Shown here: piece by piece, positions 1 through 10,639 of the stretch
How positions within the stretch are numbered: position 1 is the stretch's first letter
Layout: every line of letters begins with the position of its first letter
NCBI RefSeq assembly: GCF_907164915.1
Contig: NC_061869.1
Location: forward strand, 15,291,125 to 15,355,124
Origin: Impatiens glandulifera
Lineage: Eukaryota; Streptophyta; Magnoliopsida; Ericales; Balsaminaceae
DNA length: 64,000 bases
Reading direction: 5' to 3'
Program-made: the position numbers and the translations under genes
Notes under the pieces: generated by a model
Seen by the model: only the letters and a program-made list of their open reading frames with translations
Told to the model about the DNA's origin: nothing
Databases searched by the model: none

Positions 1-1239
1 TCTAAAATAAGTTCAAGATCTATATAACTATTAATAAAAGTAACAAATTTCTCAAGAAGTCTTCATCTTCCAATTGTATTTGATCAACCTACAACTACAA
101 ATAAAGACAACCACACTACAACAAAAAAAAAAAAAAACTTCTGGCGACCCTTCAAAACACTTATGTCAACCCTTAAAAGCGTCACCAAAAATATCACCAA
201 CCCTTATTCTTGCGTCGCCATAAACAGTGTCGACACAAGTTATAACAACGCTTATTTAAGCGTCGGTAACATGAATTTAAGCGTCGCCAAAACCCCATAT
301 AATTTTTAACAATATTAATTTTTGTTTTAATTTAAATAATCATTAAAAACATTTAAAAGAACATTTTCTATTCATTATTGACAATTTAAATAATAAAAAA
401 AACATAAATTTTCTCTACAATATTTTATCATAAAATAATATCATAGTCTAATAAATAAAAATTAATTATCATATTACAAGTTTTTATTAATGTTCTAATG
501 TTCAAATAAAAAAACATTAGATTCCCGTTTATTTCCAACTTTGGGGAATTATTCTGGGCAGGCTCCATGCGAGTGAACTCTGGCTACGTATGTAAAGAAC
601 ATGTTTGTGATGGTCACTATTCTTGTCGAAAAGCTGCTCACCAACCAAACCATTAAACATTAATGGAGTGATACGATAAACACAGATGAATAATTAATCA
701 CTCGACAAATTCTAACAAGTTGAAATAAATCTATCTATATATTGCACTTACAAATGTGATGTTCATAGGCTCCAAAGGGTTTGATGAAATAAAATTTGTT
801 CTACTCTACAACAAAAATATTTAAGTCATATATATGAGACAAGGACAAAAAGAAAAAAAAACTTTAAGAGTCTAGAAAATACACATGACAACAAGTTATG
901 TAAATACAAAGAATGTAGGAATTGCGCAATTTCAAATGCAATTAACCATGTTTAATGACTTAACTAGTATCTATAGCCATAGAGAATCGTCTCTCCAGTA
1001 TCAACCTGATCCAATGAATATTCTTCAACTTACTTAAGAGAATAAGGCGGATCCACAAGCTTCTCAATAGACATTGAGATCGGAAGTTGTCAACTACAAA
1101 ATTAACTACAAAAATAAAGTAGATTTAGTGAAGTTCACCCAAAGACTATCTCAGGGAAATGGCAGAAACAAAAATTTACCATCGATCAAGAAAAAACAGA
1201 TACAAAGAGGTTTCTCATTTTTCTAAATCTCATACATAC

Positions 1240-1300
1240 ATCAACCATAAAGAATATTAGCAAGCAGTTCAGGGCACATGTAATTGGGAGTTCCAACAAC
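1240..1300 (-). pseudogene. NEK-type protein kinase exon fragment
   Basis: Behind a splice-acceptor-like TTCTTAACAG (minus strand) the frame reads VVGTPNYMCPELLANILYG and then stops. This matches the activation-loop/P+1 segment of plant NIMA-related kinases, whose consensus there is VVGTPSYMCPELLADIPYG; GT-P-Y-PE is the conserved kinase subdomain VIII motif. Only about 19 residues are recognisable and the neighbouring kinase subdomains were not found in frame, so this is a relic without activity. It lies inside the CACTA element and retains an intron border, so capture of genomic DNA rather than cDNA is likely. Confidence 0.6.
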
Positions 1301-1716
1301 CTGTTAAGAACATAAGAGGAAGGACTAAATGTTTGGCCAATAGATAGACGAAAAAATTGCAAACGTTGAAGAACATACTTCTACCACCCCATTTTGATCC
1401 ATACTTATGCTTTAACATGCAATCAAATTAGTTAGCTGGGAAGTTTCTATAACTAAATTCATATCCATTGTTCTTTCCTATGTTTATATGAGACTTGCCT
1501 GTCCAAACAACAGAGTTTGCCTGTGCAGGCATTGTCGTGAGTCTTCTTGACTACGGATTTCCAGTTAATAGGGATTACACCACCCTAGTTAAGACAAATT
1601 GAAAGAATGTTCAAGTAAATGACAGTATAGATGTTAAAACTTAAAACAGGTAGATGATTTGAAAAGTGCATTACCCAACCGAAAGTTCTTGAAAGGTCGT
1701 TGCCTGTACCGAGACA

Positions 1717-2209
1717 TAGGGGTGTTCATCGGTTCGGTTTCGGGTTATTCGAGTTCCTCAATTCGGTTTCTTCGAATTTTTTGTTTTTTTTCGCCAATTC
1801 GAAAACCGAATTCAATTTTATTTTATTTTAAACTCAAAATAAAATGTACCAACCAAGAATTGAACTCGGGGTCTATATCATGGTAAGGTACTATTCTACC
1901 ACTAGACCACTAGTGTTTTTGATCATTTTTTTCTCTTATTATAAATCTTAATTCAAAATATTCTAGTTTGATTATTTTGAACTTATTCTTAAGTTAAGTT
2001 TGGAAGTAATAAAAAATGAATTCGGTTTTCGATTTAGTTTTCGAGTTGAAACCCAAACTCGAAAACCAATTCGAAAACCGTATTTGAATTCGAATTGGTT
2101 TGAAATTCGATTCGAAAATCGAAAATGAAATTCGAATTCGGTTTATTCGAATTCGGTGAATTCGAATTCGGTCGGATATTCGGTTCAGACAAAATATTGA
2201 ACACCCCTA
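1717..2209. mobile_element. hAT-like MITE (493 bp)
   Basis: Ends read TAGGGGTGTTCA and TGAACACCCCTA, a perfect 12-bp inverted repeat, flanked by a perfect 8-bp direct repeat CCGAGACA (1709-1716 and 2210-2217). An 8-bp duplication is typical of hAT elements. The interior near both ends is dense in TTCGGTTT/GAATTCGAA-type subterminal repeats, also a hAT feature. It is nested in the CACTA element and therefore younger. It encodes no transposase but contains a tRNA-Gly-like sequence at 1845-1916. Confidence 0.85.
1845..1916 (-). pseudogene. tRNA-Gly-derived relic inside the hAT-like MITE
   Basis: On the minus strand the 72-nt stretch keeps the D-arm of plant tRNA-Gly(GCC) almost unchanged (AGTGGTCTAGTGGTAGAATA) and a T-arm centred on GTTCAATTC. 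Box A and box B spacing is tRNA-like. Differences from the functional gene are mostly C-to-T or G-to-A, as expected from deamination of methylated DNA. The anticodon position reads ACC rather than GCC and one extra C sits before the T-stem. The acceptor ends (ACACTAG and TTGGTACA) still nearly pair. It is a decayed tRNA, not a working one. It could have supplied a Pol III promoter to the MITE or been captured later. Confidence 0.7.
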
Positions 2210-2630
2210 CCGAGACATCCCAAAATCCAACCTACTGCACTATCACCTCCTGCAACATGCAAAATTTTAAAGTTTTTATAATGTACATGCATTTCTGCAA
2301 ACAGTTTATAAGCATGAATCTTACCATAATTCATACTGAACAAACTCATAAGGCTTCACAGAGTTAAGATAAAAAACCTGAAGATTTACAAATTAAGATC
2401 ATTTATGAGGCTTCACTAATTAAAATATGAACTAAGATAAACATAAATTAGTAACAATTACAAATTGATGGCTTCAATTGCTGTCATTTCAATATATATA
2501 TATATAGTATAGTATGATCCAAATTCAAACCCAAATTCCAAGTTCTACTTCAAATAAGTTTTGATTTATTTGCCGTCTACATTAACCAATCAAATGAATA
2601 CCCATTTGAGATAGAGATAGAGGGAAGAAC

Positions 2631-2872
2631 CTGTTCACCCATCAATTCTTGAAGACGACTTTTCAACCAAGGGTCATGCCGACCACCGCTGTTGGAGTTA
2701 ATGAAGACAACCAACAAAGATTCACAAAGTCATTAGAAAGAAAAACAATCAAATTGGGGATAGTAAGTAAATCAAATTGGTAAGAGAAAAGAAGGATTAC
2801 GTTGAAGAAGAAGGACCAAACATAGGATTGTCGTTGAGCGGCTGAAACGAAAAACGACCGAAGATCCAGCAT
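2631..2872 (-). pseudogene. Captured exon-like fragments of an unrecognised gene
   Basis: From the ATG at 2872 a 24-codon open stretch ends at a possible donor (AAC|GTAATC). After an AT-rich gap an acceptor-like TCCAACAG precedes a segment (2631-2688) that in one frame reads GGRHDPWLKSRLQELMGEQ before another GT donor. The phases of the two pieces do not join cleanly, so either the donor is elsewhere or the fragment is broken. I do not recognise the protein. Its position within the CACTA element suggests captured genomic exons. Confidence 0.3.
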
Positions 2873-3329
2873 AACCGTTCCCTCTGTTCTTCATTCTCCT
2901 ACTTTCCAAATATTGAAACAATAAAGAGCATATCTCAAGATTGAAGGAATTAGCAGATAGACTAAAGAGAGAACGAGTGATCTATAAAAGAAAGATAAAA
3001 ACAAAACCAATTTGTAGAATAAGAACTGTCTTCTCCTCTAATCAATTTAGAGTGTGATTAAATGATGAAGTTATCAAGTATGTATATCAAAAAATTAATA
3101 AAAAAATTAATAAAGGTTGTTGTATGTAAAAGGGTTGGCAAAAATTTTGTTTCTTTTGATTTTTAGCCACGCTTAATATGCGTTGGCATATAAGTGTCGC
3201 CGAAAATATGTTATGTTGTAGTGCCAACCAACCAATTTTTTAACACCAATATATCTAAATTTTTTCAACCACAACAAAACATCCTTCAACTCAAGACAAA
3301 AAAAAAAGAAAACAAGATAGTTTTAAAAA

Positions 3330-3660
3330 ATACATGTTTTGTCTTCTTTCTCATCTCAGTTATCTTCATATTCTTCTACATCTGAATTTAACATACTTAT
3401 TAAACCAAGAAAATCTAAAATGATAGAAGATGGAGTGCCTAAGTATCTAGCAATTTTCCCTCCATTGCGATATTATTTTATCAATCTTCTAACTTCATTA
3501 GTTGTTTGATCAGTTAATCTTTTACCTTCACAAGCTGCTTGTTCATAGACTAATTGGTGTACTAACTTACAAAGTTCTACGTTTTTAAGTTTCAAAATCG
3601 ACAGTTTTGTCTTTTCGTCTTCGAGTTTCATCGTCTTCGAGTTTCAAGAAAGGCATCTTA
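3330..3660 (-). pseudogene. Decayed unidentified coding remnant
   Basis: On the minus strand one frame stays open for about 45 codons, rich in K, E, L and Q (it includes LVYEQAACEGKRLTDQTTNE), then meets TAA and continues for some 25 codons (RNGGKIARYLGTPSS). The amino-acid composition is protein-like and coiled-coil-like, unlike the surrounding AT-rich DNA. I cannot assign a family. The interior stop and lack of a start argue for a relic. Confidence 0.25.
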
Positions 3661-4429
3661 GTAAGTCATTCGATTCTCATCTCTTTACTCCTAAATTGAT
3701 TAAATCACACACATTAATTTTTAATTTTTAAATATGCACACCAAAAATTTTGTGAACAAAATGTCTTAATTACTATTTCTTGTTCTAATTGAGAAAAATA
3801 CTTAGCTCCCATAATGATAAACATATTTAAAATTTATTTACGACATAACAAGTTTTTAGATATGAACAACCTTAAAAGCACGGGTAAGGGAGGGTAGGTA
3901 AACAACCATTCCCAATCTTCTTGTGTGTTTGGTGTGTGCTTAAGTTGCATTCAAATTATTCTCATGTGGGACAATGTGTTTTTTATTTTTTCTATTATCG
4001 GACCTCCATTTGTCCCATAATTCATTCATGTCTTAATGTAGCATAGTCCGATATATGAGTGTAAATGAGTCAAGCTGTTCGTGAGTAGCTCGTTCAAAGC
4101 TCGACTCGAACACAGTTTGATCGAACTCGAGTTTTATGTTTGTTGTTCGGGTAGCTCACGAGTAACACATGAGACTCCGATAAAGATGCATGTTAGGAGT
4201 ATCAATATTTATCTTAAAACAATTAATAAAATATTAAGAGTGATTCAATGTGATTATTGTTCATATAAATTGAAAATAAATATTAACTCACATCCGCATA
4301 CTAGTGTCACAGATTATCAATAGTAGACTGACCTAACAAGATCCATTTTAGTATATGATGTCGAATGAAAAAATTATCTCGGTACAAGACCAATTCTTAA
4401 AACATGTTTTTTTTAGATTTTTCATCAGA
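3661..4429. other. Intergenic stretch with one hAT-like subterminal fragment
   Basis: AT-rich with no coding region. About 4058-4180 is dense in GAGTCAAGCT, AGCTCG and CTCGAG-type motifs in both orientations, resembling the subterminal repeats of plant hAT elements, but I find no opposite end or target duplication. Confidence 0.3.
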
Positions 4430-5144
4430 TACATGTTGCGGAAAAAGATCTAATCTAAATATATAATTAGGATATTCATGCATAATCGATCGACTAAAGA
4501 TATACTTCATTAAGTTATATTTTTGATGGGTGAACTCATTAGATCTCGCAGTATAAAAAATGAGAGCAGCACGTTTTGCTCATCTAGTCCGTACACACAA
4601 GTTCGTTTAGATCTTATTGCCTTCTATTGCTAGGACAAAAGAACAACATATACAATATTATTGTCTATTGGGAAACAAAATATATATCGTATTAAAATCC
4701 TTCTATCTCTCGTTTGATTAAAATGAGAGATGGAAAAATAGAAGAATTCAAGGGACTATCCATTTTCTAATTATAAGCGTTCCTTTTCCATTTTGGGAAT
4801 ATCAAAAGACAATCTTTGATATTTCGCCTTCCATTTTCGAAATTATTTTTATCATTAATAATTGTTTTATTTCATATAAGTGTTGAGATGAATATTTCTA
4901 ATTATTAATAATATCTAATATATTTACTAATAATTAGAAATCATTCCTTTTAATCTATTCCGTCAACTCTAAGTGTTGACCTCATATGACTCAATTATAA
5001 TAGATATATGTTTAACCCCATTAATCGTAGTTGGCTTCTAGCAAAGCATTGTGACTCCTAAAACAATTAGATTAAATTATCTCCGTTAATTGTCCTACCC
5101 AAGTTTAGTCATTGCACATTGAATTAAAGGACATAATTCCTTCA
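4430..5144 (-). repeat. Probable decayed Copia LTR (3' LTR, minus strand)
   Basis: On the minus strand a polypurine tract GGGCAAGTGGGAGAT (5145-5159) is followed directly by TGAAGGAATTATG, the classical arrangement of a Copia polypurine tract and LTR start. LTR-like content follows, including a TATAAAAAATGAG stretch around 4550-4562. The far end is not defined: I see no clean CA terminus or target duplication, so the left border is a guess. No second LTR lies in the window. Confidence 0.35.
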
Positions 5145-5740
5145 ATCTCCCACTTGCCCTTAAACAAGTGTGCAATATAAAATACCTTTGTCTCTTAATG
5201 TCTTATTTGACAATATGGTGACATTCATATCATTTATCAAATATGTGTTTCGAATTTATGAGTTTGAGCTGTCAATTAAACGAATGATTCAAATAATCCA
5301 TCCGAGCATTTCCATGCATTTTCAATTCTTTCCCTTCAAGTGGTCGAGACACCATTTCTTTTTAATGTATCACATTATACATGAAGCAATAAGACTGAGA
5401 CACCATTTCTTTTCAATGTATCACATTATACATGAAGCAATAAGACTTCTCCAGTCTTGTATGACTATTGCTCCCACTCAACTTTTAGTAATCCTAACAA
5501 ATGCTTTTATAACTCTCTTTTATGGAAAATGTTTAACAATGTTAAAGAAATACCAATCATCAAGTGGGATAATAACATACTCATGTTTGAGGAATCTACT
5601 AAACATTGTTTAACTCAAAACTCTACAACTTTTGAAAAGTCTTAAGGTGGTCAGTCTTACATGTATCCTTCATGCACATATATGTAAATAACTTAGACAT
5701 CTCCATGTCCCTATAGCCCATGAAACCTGGCATTATCAAT
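5145..5740 (-). other. Decayed 3' untranslated flank of the Copia relic
   Basis: The polypurine tract at 5145-5159 marks this as the internal side of the LTR. No recognisable pol sequence is present. A 51-bp direct duplication (5346-5396 and 5397-5447, one or two differences) sits inside. A long plus-strand open frame over this stretch has low-complexity, AT-driven composition and is not credible. Confidence 0.35.
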
Positions 5741-6014
5741 CAACTTACAATATAGTAATATATAAAATCATCCATGTCCATTTGATGATTTCAAACTATA
5801 GACATTTTAATAATTCAAAAACACATTTTAATGATGTTTCATTCACTAGAACACTTAAGGTGATCTCATTTGTTAATAATAAATTTTTTAGACATATTAT
5901 TTAATATTGATAAGAACAATATATTTTTTCATACTAATAATATAAAATATTTTTTTAGCAATAACTTTTATATTAAAATATATAATATTACATAACATAT
6001 TAATTTTTATATAT

Positions 6015-6046
<32 letters not shown>

Positions 6047-6408
6047 ATAATGTTTACTATCACCACATTAATCAATGTCAACAGTTTTTTTTCCTTCCTC
6101 TCTCTTACTTTCTCTTTCTTAATTAAATTTTATTTATTATTATATATATATATTATATTTCATTACCATATATTATCTAAAAAATTATACATATTAATAT
6201 TAATTTAAGATATAAACAGTTTTGTTATAAACACATATCTTCATAAATTTTTATATTTTTTTATATACATATATAAACTATATATATATAAACAATTTTT
6301 TTTTTATAAATGCACCTAAATTGATAATTTTATATTTATTTATTACCTTATATATATTATATTATTTTTCATCATTAATTTTATATAAATACATTATCAA
6401 ATATTTTT

Positions 6409-6498
<90 letters not shown>

Positions 6499-6580
6499 TT
6501 TTCTTTATGAGTATAAATAACTTTTACGTTTATATAAAAATTAACTAATTGGTAATAAATATTAAATAAAAAATATATAT
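5741..6580. repeat. AT-rich spacer with a long (AT)n microsatellite
   Basis: More than 85% A/T by eye, with runs of ATATAT throughout. The longest uninterrupted tract is about 80 bp (roughly 6415-6494). Nothing else is seen; open frames here translate only to alternating Tyr-Ile. Confidence 0.8.
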
Positions 6581-6689
6581 ACATACACAAAATAATAAAA
6601 TTATTTCAACAATTATAAGTGGTCTAACTGTTTAAGTGTTCACATTTCATGTTGAAAATCAGAGTTTGAATCCTAAAACATGCAAATTT

Positions 6690-7725
6690 ATATTTTCAAG
6701 ATGGCGCAACTTTTAAACAAATGATAGACATCTGAAAATGTGAGGGCAAAATTAGTGTTGGTTTGGCGAATATTTGAAAGTCTGAGGTTTCGAGATGGAG
6801 GTCGGGTGGTGGGTGGTTTGTCGAGTGTGAGGTCGGAATTAATGGTTGGTATGATGAGCATTTGAAAGTCTGAGGTCTCGAGATGGAGGTTGGGTGGTGG
6901 GAGGTTTGTCGAGTGTGTGAGGTCGGAATTAGTTGTTGGTATGACGAGTATTTGAAAATGTGAGGTCACGAGATAAGAGGTCGGGTGGTGGGTGGTTTGT
7001 CGAGTGTGAGGTCGGAATTAGTGGTTGGTTTGTCGAATATTTGAAAGTGTGAGGTCACGAGATGGAGGTCGGGTGGTGGGTGGTTTGTCGAGTGTGTGAG
7101 GTCGGAATTAGTGGTTGGTATGACGAACATTTGAAAATGTGAGGTCACAAGATGAGAGATCGGGTGGTGGGTAGTTTGTCGAGTGTGAGGTCGGAATTAG
7201 TAGTTGGTTTGTCGAACATTTGAAAGTCCGAGGTCTCGAGATGGAGGTCGGGTGGTGGTTGCTTTGTCGAGTGTGAGGTCGGAATTAGTGGTTGGTAGGA
7301 TGAGCATTTGAAAACGTGAGGTCACGAGATGAAGGTCGGATGGTGAGTGGTTTGTCGAGTGTGAAGTCCGAATTAATGGTTGGTTTGGCGAACATTTGAA
7401 AGTGTAATGTCACGAGATGGAGGTCGGGTGGTGGATGGTTTGTCGAGGGTGAGGTTAGAATTAATGGTTTGTTTGACGAGCATTTAAAAGTGTGAGGTCA
7501 CGAGATGAAGCTCGGGTGGTGAGTGATTTGTCGAGTGTGAGGTCGGAATTAGTGGTTGGTATGACGAGCATTTGAAAATGTGAGGTCACGAGATGGAGGT
7601 CGGGTGGTGGGTGATTTGTCAAGTGTGAGGTCGGAGTTAGTGGTTGTTTTGGCGAGCATTTGAAATTGTGAGGTCACGAGATAAATGTCGGGTGGTGGTT
7701 AGTGGTTGGTTTGACGTTGGATAAG
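6690..7725. repeat. Minisatellite, ~85-90 bp units, about 12 copies
   Basis: Each unit contains GAGGTCACGAGATGGAGGTC, then GGGTGGTGGGTGGTTTGTCG, then GTGAGGTCGGAATTAGTGG and a variable GACGAGCATTTGAAAATGT. Units differ by a few substitutions, suggesting turnover by unequal exchange. G/T-rich on this strand, in contrast to its AT-rich surroundings. Short open frames on the minus strand merely translate the repeat. Confidence 0.8.
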
Positions 7726-7959
7726 AGGTCTGTGATCAATTGAGATTGGTTGCTGATTTGTTGAAGTGTGAGTAAAAGAGATGTTGACTAAGATTGGTGA
7801 GTAGAATATATATTTAAAATATTATTTATCTATAAATATTTTAGATAAAATTAATATTATTCAAATCTAATTAATTTAAAATTATGCACCCACTTAACCC
7901 ATCAATTGATCATCATGTTGTGACTTACACTTTTTCATATGTCTTTTTTATCCCCTCAT

Positions 7960-8400
7960 GAATCACCCACCAATCTTAGTTGACCTCAAATGCGACAAAC
8001 CACCCACTTGACCTCCATCTCTTGACCTCATACTTTTAAATGCTCACCAAATCAACCACTAATTTCGACCTCACTCGACAAACCACCCACACCCGACCTC
8101 AATCTTATGACCTCACACATTGAAATGCTCATCAAACCAACAAATAATTCCGACCTCACACTCGACCTCCATCTCATGACCTCACTTTAAATACTCGCCA
8201 AACCAACCAATAATTCCGACCTCACACTCGACAAACCACCCACATCCGACCTCCATCTCATGACCTCACACTTTCAAATGTTCACCAAACCAAACAATAA
8301 TTCCAAACTCACACTCGACAAACCACCTGACCTCCATCTCGTGACCTCACTTTCACATGCTCATTAAAACAATCAATAATTACGAGCTCACACTTTCATA
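7960..8400. repeat. Inverted arm of the same minisatellite
   Basis: About five units reading CGACAAACCACCCACCCGACCTCCATCTC and ACTAATTCCGACCTCACACT-type motifs, the reverse complement of the 6690-7725 units. They are shorter and more diverged than the first arm. Confidence 0.7.
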
Positions 8401-8656
8401 TGCATCGTATCATTTATTTAAAAGTTGTGTCACCATATATTATAGTCAATAATGCATTCTTGAAAATCAAAATTTAAATATTTTGGAATTCGAACCCTGG
8501 TCTCAAACATAAATTGTGAACACTTTAACCGTCAGAACACTTGAGTTATTAAAATAATTTTATTATTTTGTATATATATATATATTTATTTTATATTTAT
8601 TATAAATGTATAATAAAAGATAAAATATATTTATATAAAATTAATGATGAAAAATA

Positions 8657-8689
<33 letters not shown>

Positions 8690-8705
8690 GAAAGGTAACT
8701 ACATT

Positions 8706-8744
<39 letters not shown>

Positions 8745-9120
8745 TTAATTAATGAAAGAAAAAAATAATTAGGAAAGAAAAAAATATATAAAATAAAATA
8801 TATTTATAGTTTTTAAAATCTAAAATTTAATTAAGAAAAAGATAATACGAGAGGGTATGAAAAAAAATACATAATCACACGTGAATTATTGGATTATTGT
8901 GTATTATTGGATGTTTTTTTACTTTAAATATCATTATATATATTTATATATATTCACTATCCTCATCACAATTACTATTATAAATAATATTTTTGTAATC
9001 GTAAAAATAAAAATTAAATAATTCTTTCATATAATAAAATTGTATTAAGACAAACAAAAACCCTCCAGAAACTTTATTATTGCAAAAAAAGATGAGGGAT
9101 TACAAATAAAAAACAAAATA

Positions 9121-9534
9121 TTAAAATCTACATAGACACAAACTTAACGGCGCCGTCTCACAAACCCCTTGAGTCTTACCTCCAAATTTACTCTGGCAAA
9201 GAATAGTGCAATGCGGTTTATCACAGTTGTGTATATCCACTGGAATCTCTGCAAACTTTGCATTTACCGTCCACAATACTTCATTACCTGCTTATAAAAA
9301 AAAAAGTATTTTCTTACCAAATCTTAATAACAATGTTATGAATAAGAAATTAGAGTAAAAAAATCTTGCATGAAACAATAATGAATTCAACTATAAGTGT
9401 AACTCAACATACTCAAGAAAATAATATATCACAAATTATACTACTATGATAAGAAAGATTTAAAAATATAAAATACCCGAAAAACTAAACAGAAATAGAA
9501 GAACGAATCCTAAAATAGCTGTAGAACTTTTCAT
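9121..9534 (-). CDS. Defensin-like secreted cysteine-rich peptide (copy 1, intact, two exons)
   Basis: Exon 1 (9477-9534) encodes MKSSTAILGFVLLFLFSFS, a textbook secretion signal. A 189-bp AT-rich intron begins GTATTTT and ends AAGCAG. Exon 2 (9121-9287) carries the mature peptide and a TAA stop, 74 residues in all. Mature cysteines are spaced C-x4-C-x3-C-x11-C-x7-C-x1-C; the C-x3-C plus C-x-C pair is the signature of the cysteine-stabilised alpha-beta (defensin-like, LCR/SCR) fold. Signal exon plus cysteine exon split by one phase-1 intron is also the usual plant DEFL gene structure. A TATA box lies at 9611-9619. The donor lacks the A at +4 found in the other copies (GTAATT) and may be weaker. 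The tandem acceptor AAGCAG would allow one extra Ala. Known relatives act outside the cell in defence or cell-cell signalling; which applies here cannot be told from sequence. Confidence 0.72.
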
Positions 9535-9610
9535 AGTGAATTTATGTGTTTTGTTGAATACTTTTCTTATTATATTAGTTTACAAAAATAAAATATTGAA
9601 ACCATGTTGT

Positions 9611-9619
9611 ATTTTTATA
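9611..9619 (-). promoter_or_regulatory. TATA box of defensin-like copy 1
   Basis: TATAAAAAT on the minus strand, about 77 bp before the ATG at 9534. The same motif in the same context (TTTAGTATAAAA) is kept upstream of the other three copies, at about 25450, 60375 and 63405, which supports a promoter role. Confidence 0.6.
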
Positions 9620-9776
9620 CTAAAATAATGCAACAATAAAATATATATATATATATATATATTTATTAATGGTTACTTTCTTAAAAGTTATCTTATAAAA
9701 TAAAATCTACAATATTATATTAAATACACATACGTACCCATGTTGACAAAAGTGACTTTCAAATCTATATATATAA

Positions 9777-10050
9777 TGATGCTTAATTTTTAAAGTGTCC
9801 GGATTGTCGAGTCGAGATCTGTGGTTAATTTGAATACTTGGGTCGGATTGTGGGTTAACCCGACTTTAAATTTAAAACGGTTAAAAATAAAATTAAAAAT
9901 GCTAGAGGTATGTTTCAAACTTGCAACCTAACAAAACAAGTACAACTCTTTAACCAACTAGGCTACAAAGACTTTATATTTTAAATTCAACGCCAAATTT
10001 GATAAACGCGGGACGTTTTAATATTAATATAAGTTCAACTTTTTAACTAA

Positions 10051-10135
<85 letters not shown>

Positions 10136-10418
10136 ATATATATATATGATGCTTAATTTTTAAAGTGTCTGGATTGCCGGGTCGAGAGCTGTGGTTAATT
10201 TGGATACTTGAGTCGGATTGTGGGTTGACCTGCCTTTAAATTTAAAACGGTTAAAAATAAAATAAAAAATGTTAGAGGTATGTTTCGAACTTGCAACCTA
10301 ACAAAAAAACAAGTACAACCTTTTACCAACTAGGCTACTAAGACTTTATATTTTAAATTCAACACCAAATTTGATGAACGCGAGACGTTTTAACATTAAT
10401 ATAAATTCAATTTTTTAA

Positions 10419-10497
<79 letters not shown>

Positions 10498-10625
10498 ATG
10501 TCGAGTAAATGGATACTTGGGTCGGATTGTGGGTTGACTCACCCATTAACTTAAAACGATTAAAAATAAAATTAAAAATTTATCCGTAATTTTTTTTAAC
10601 GATTTTATATATTATTAATCGTGCA
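9777..10625 (-). repeat. tRNA-like repeat modules separated by (TA)n tracts
   Basis: Two ~275-bp copies (9777-10052 and 10147-10421) and a truncated third (10497-10625) share GATGCTTAATTTTTAAAGTG, GGTCGGATTGTGGGTT and a long A-rich middle. On the minus strand each full copy has an A-box TAGCCTAGTTGG (copy 1: 9954-9965) followed about 33 bp later by a B-box-like GTTTGAAAC or GTTCGAAAC (copy 1: 9912-9920), the internal Pol III promoter layout of tRNAs and SINEs. (TA)n tracts at 10053-10147 and 10421-10495 separate them. They may be tRNA-derived SINE relics or a tandem repeat that contains one. Confidence 0.5.
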
Positions 10626-10639
10626 AATGTACAGACTAA

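Larger units (their letters stand above)
114..3223. mobile_element. Non-autonomous CACTA (En/Spm-type) DNA transposon
   Basis: The left end reads CACTACAACA and the right end TGTTGTAGTG, a perfect 10-bp terminal inverted repeat with the CACTA start that names the superfamily. The element is bracketed by a 3-bp direct repeat CCA (111-113 and 3224-3226), the target-site length of CACTA elements. Subterminal regions carry repeated short motifs of the type GCGTCGCCAAAA and GCGTCGGTAAC (about 170-290 and 3165-3205), as expected of transposase-binding subtermini. No transposase ORF is visible. The interior holds exon-like host fragments (NEK-kinase piece, 2631-2872) and a nested hAT-like MITE, so it may be a gene-capturing CACTA. 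Boundaries are seen directly; mobility today is not implied. Confidence 0.85.
6580..8590. repeat. Large foldback (inverted-repeat) region
   Basis: The outer sequence at 6590-6680 (ending in a tRNA-like TCAGAGTTTGAATCC) recurs in reverse complement at about 8460-8570 (GGGTTCGAATTCC on the minus strand). Between them, units at 6700-7720 in one orientation are mirrored by units at 7960-8390 in the other, around a unique spacer 7725-7955. The whole can fold into a stem of several hundred bp. It resembles a foldback element built from a minisatellite. A half-copy with only the second arm lies at 60600-61560 beside another defensin-like copy. Confidence 0.6.

Noticed and set aside
5170..5613. 147-codon plus-strand open frame
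   Set aside because: Lies in the decayed flank of a Copia LTR, contains a 51-bp duplication and has AT-driven composition; no recognisable motif.
6321..6590. Open frames of 69-75 codons over the (AT)n tract
   Set aside because: They translate to alternating Tyr-Ile from a microsatellite and have no codon or homology support.
9777..10421. Functional tRNA genes in the module array
   Set aside because: A- and B-box matches exist, but no cloverleaf with paired acceptor and anticodon stems can be drawn.
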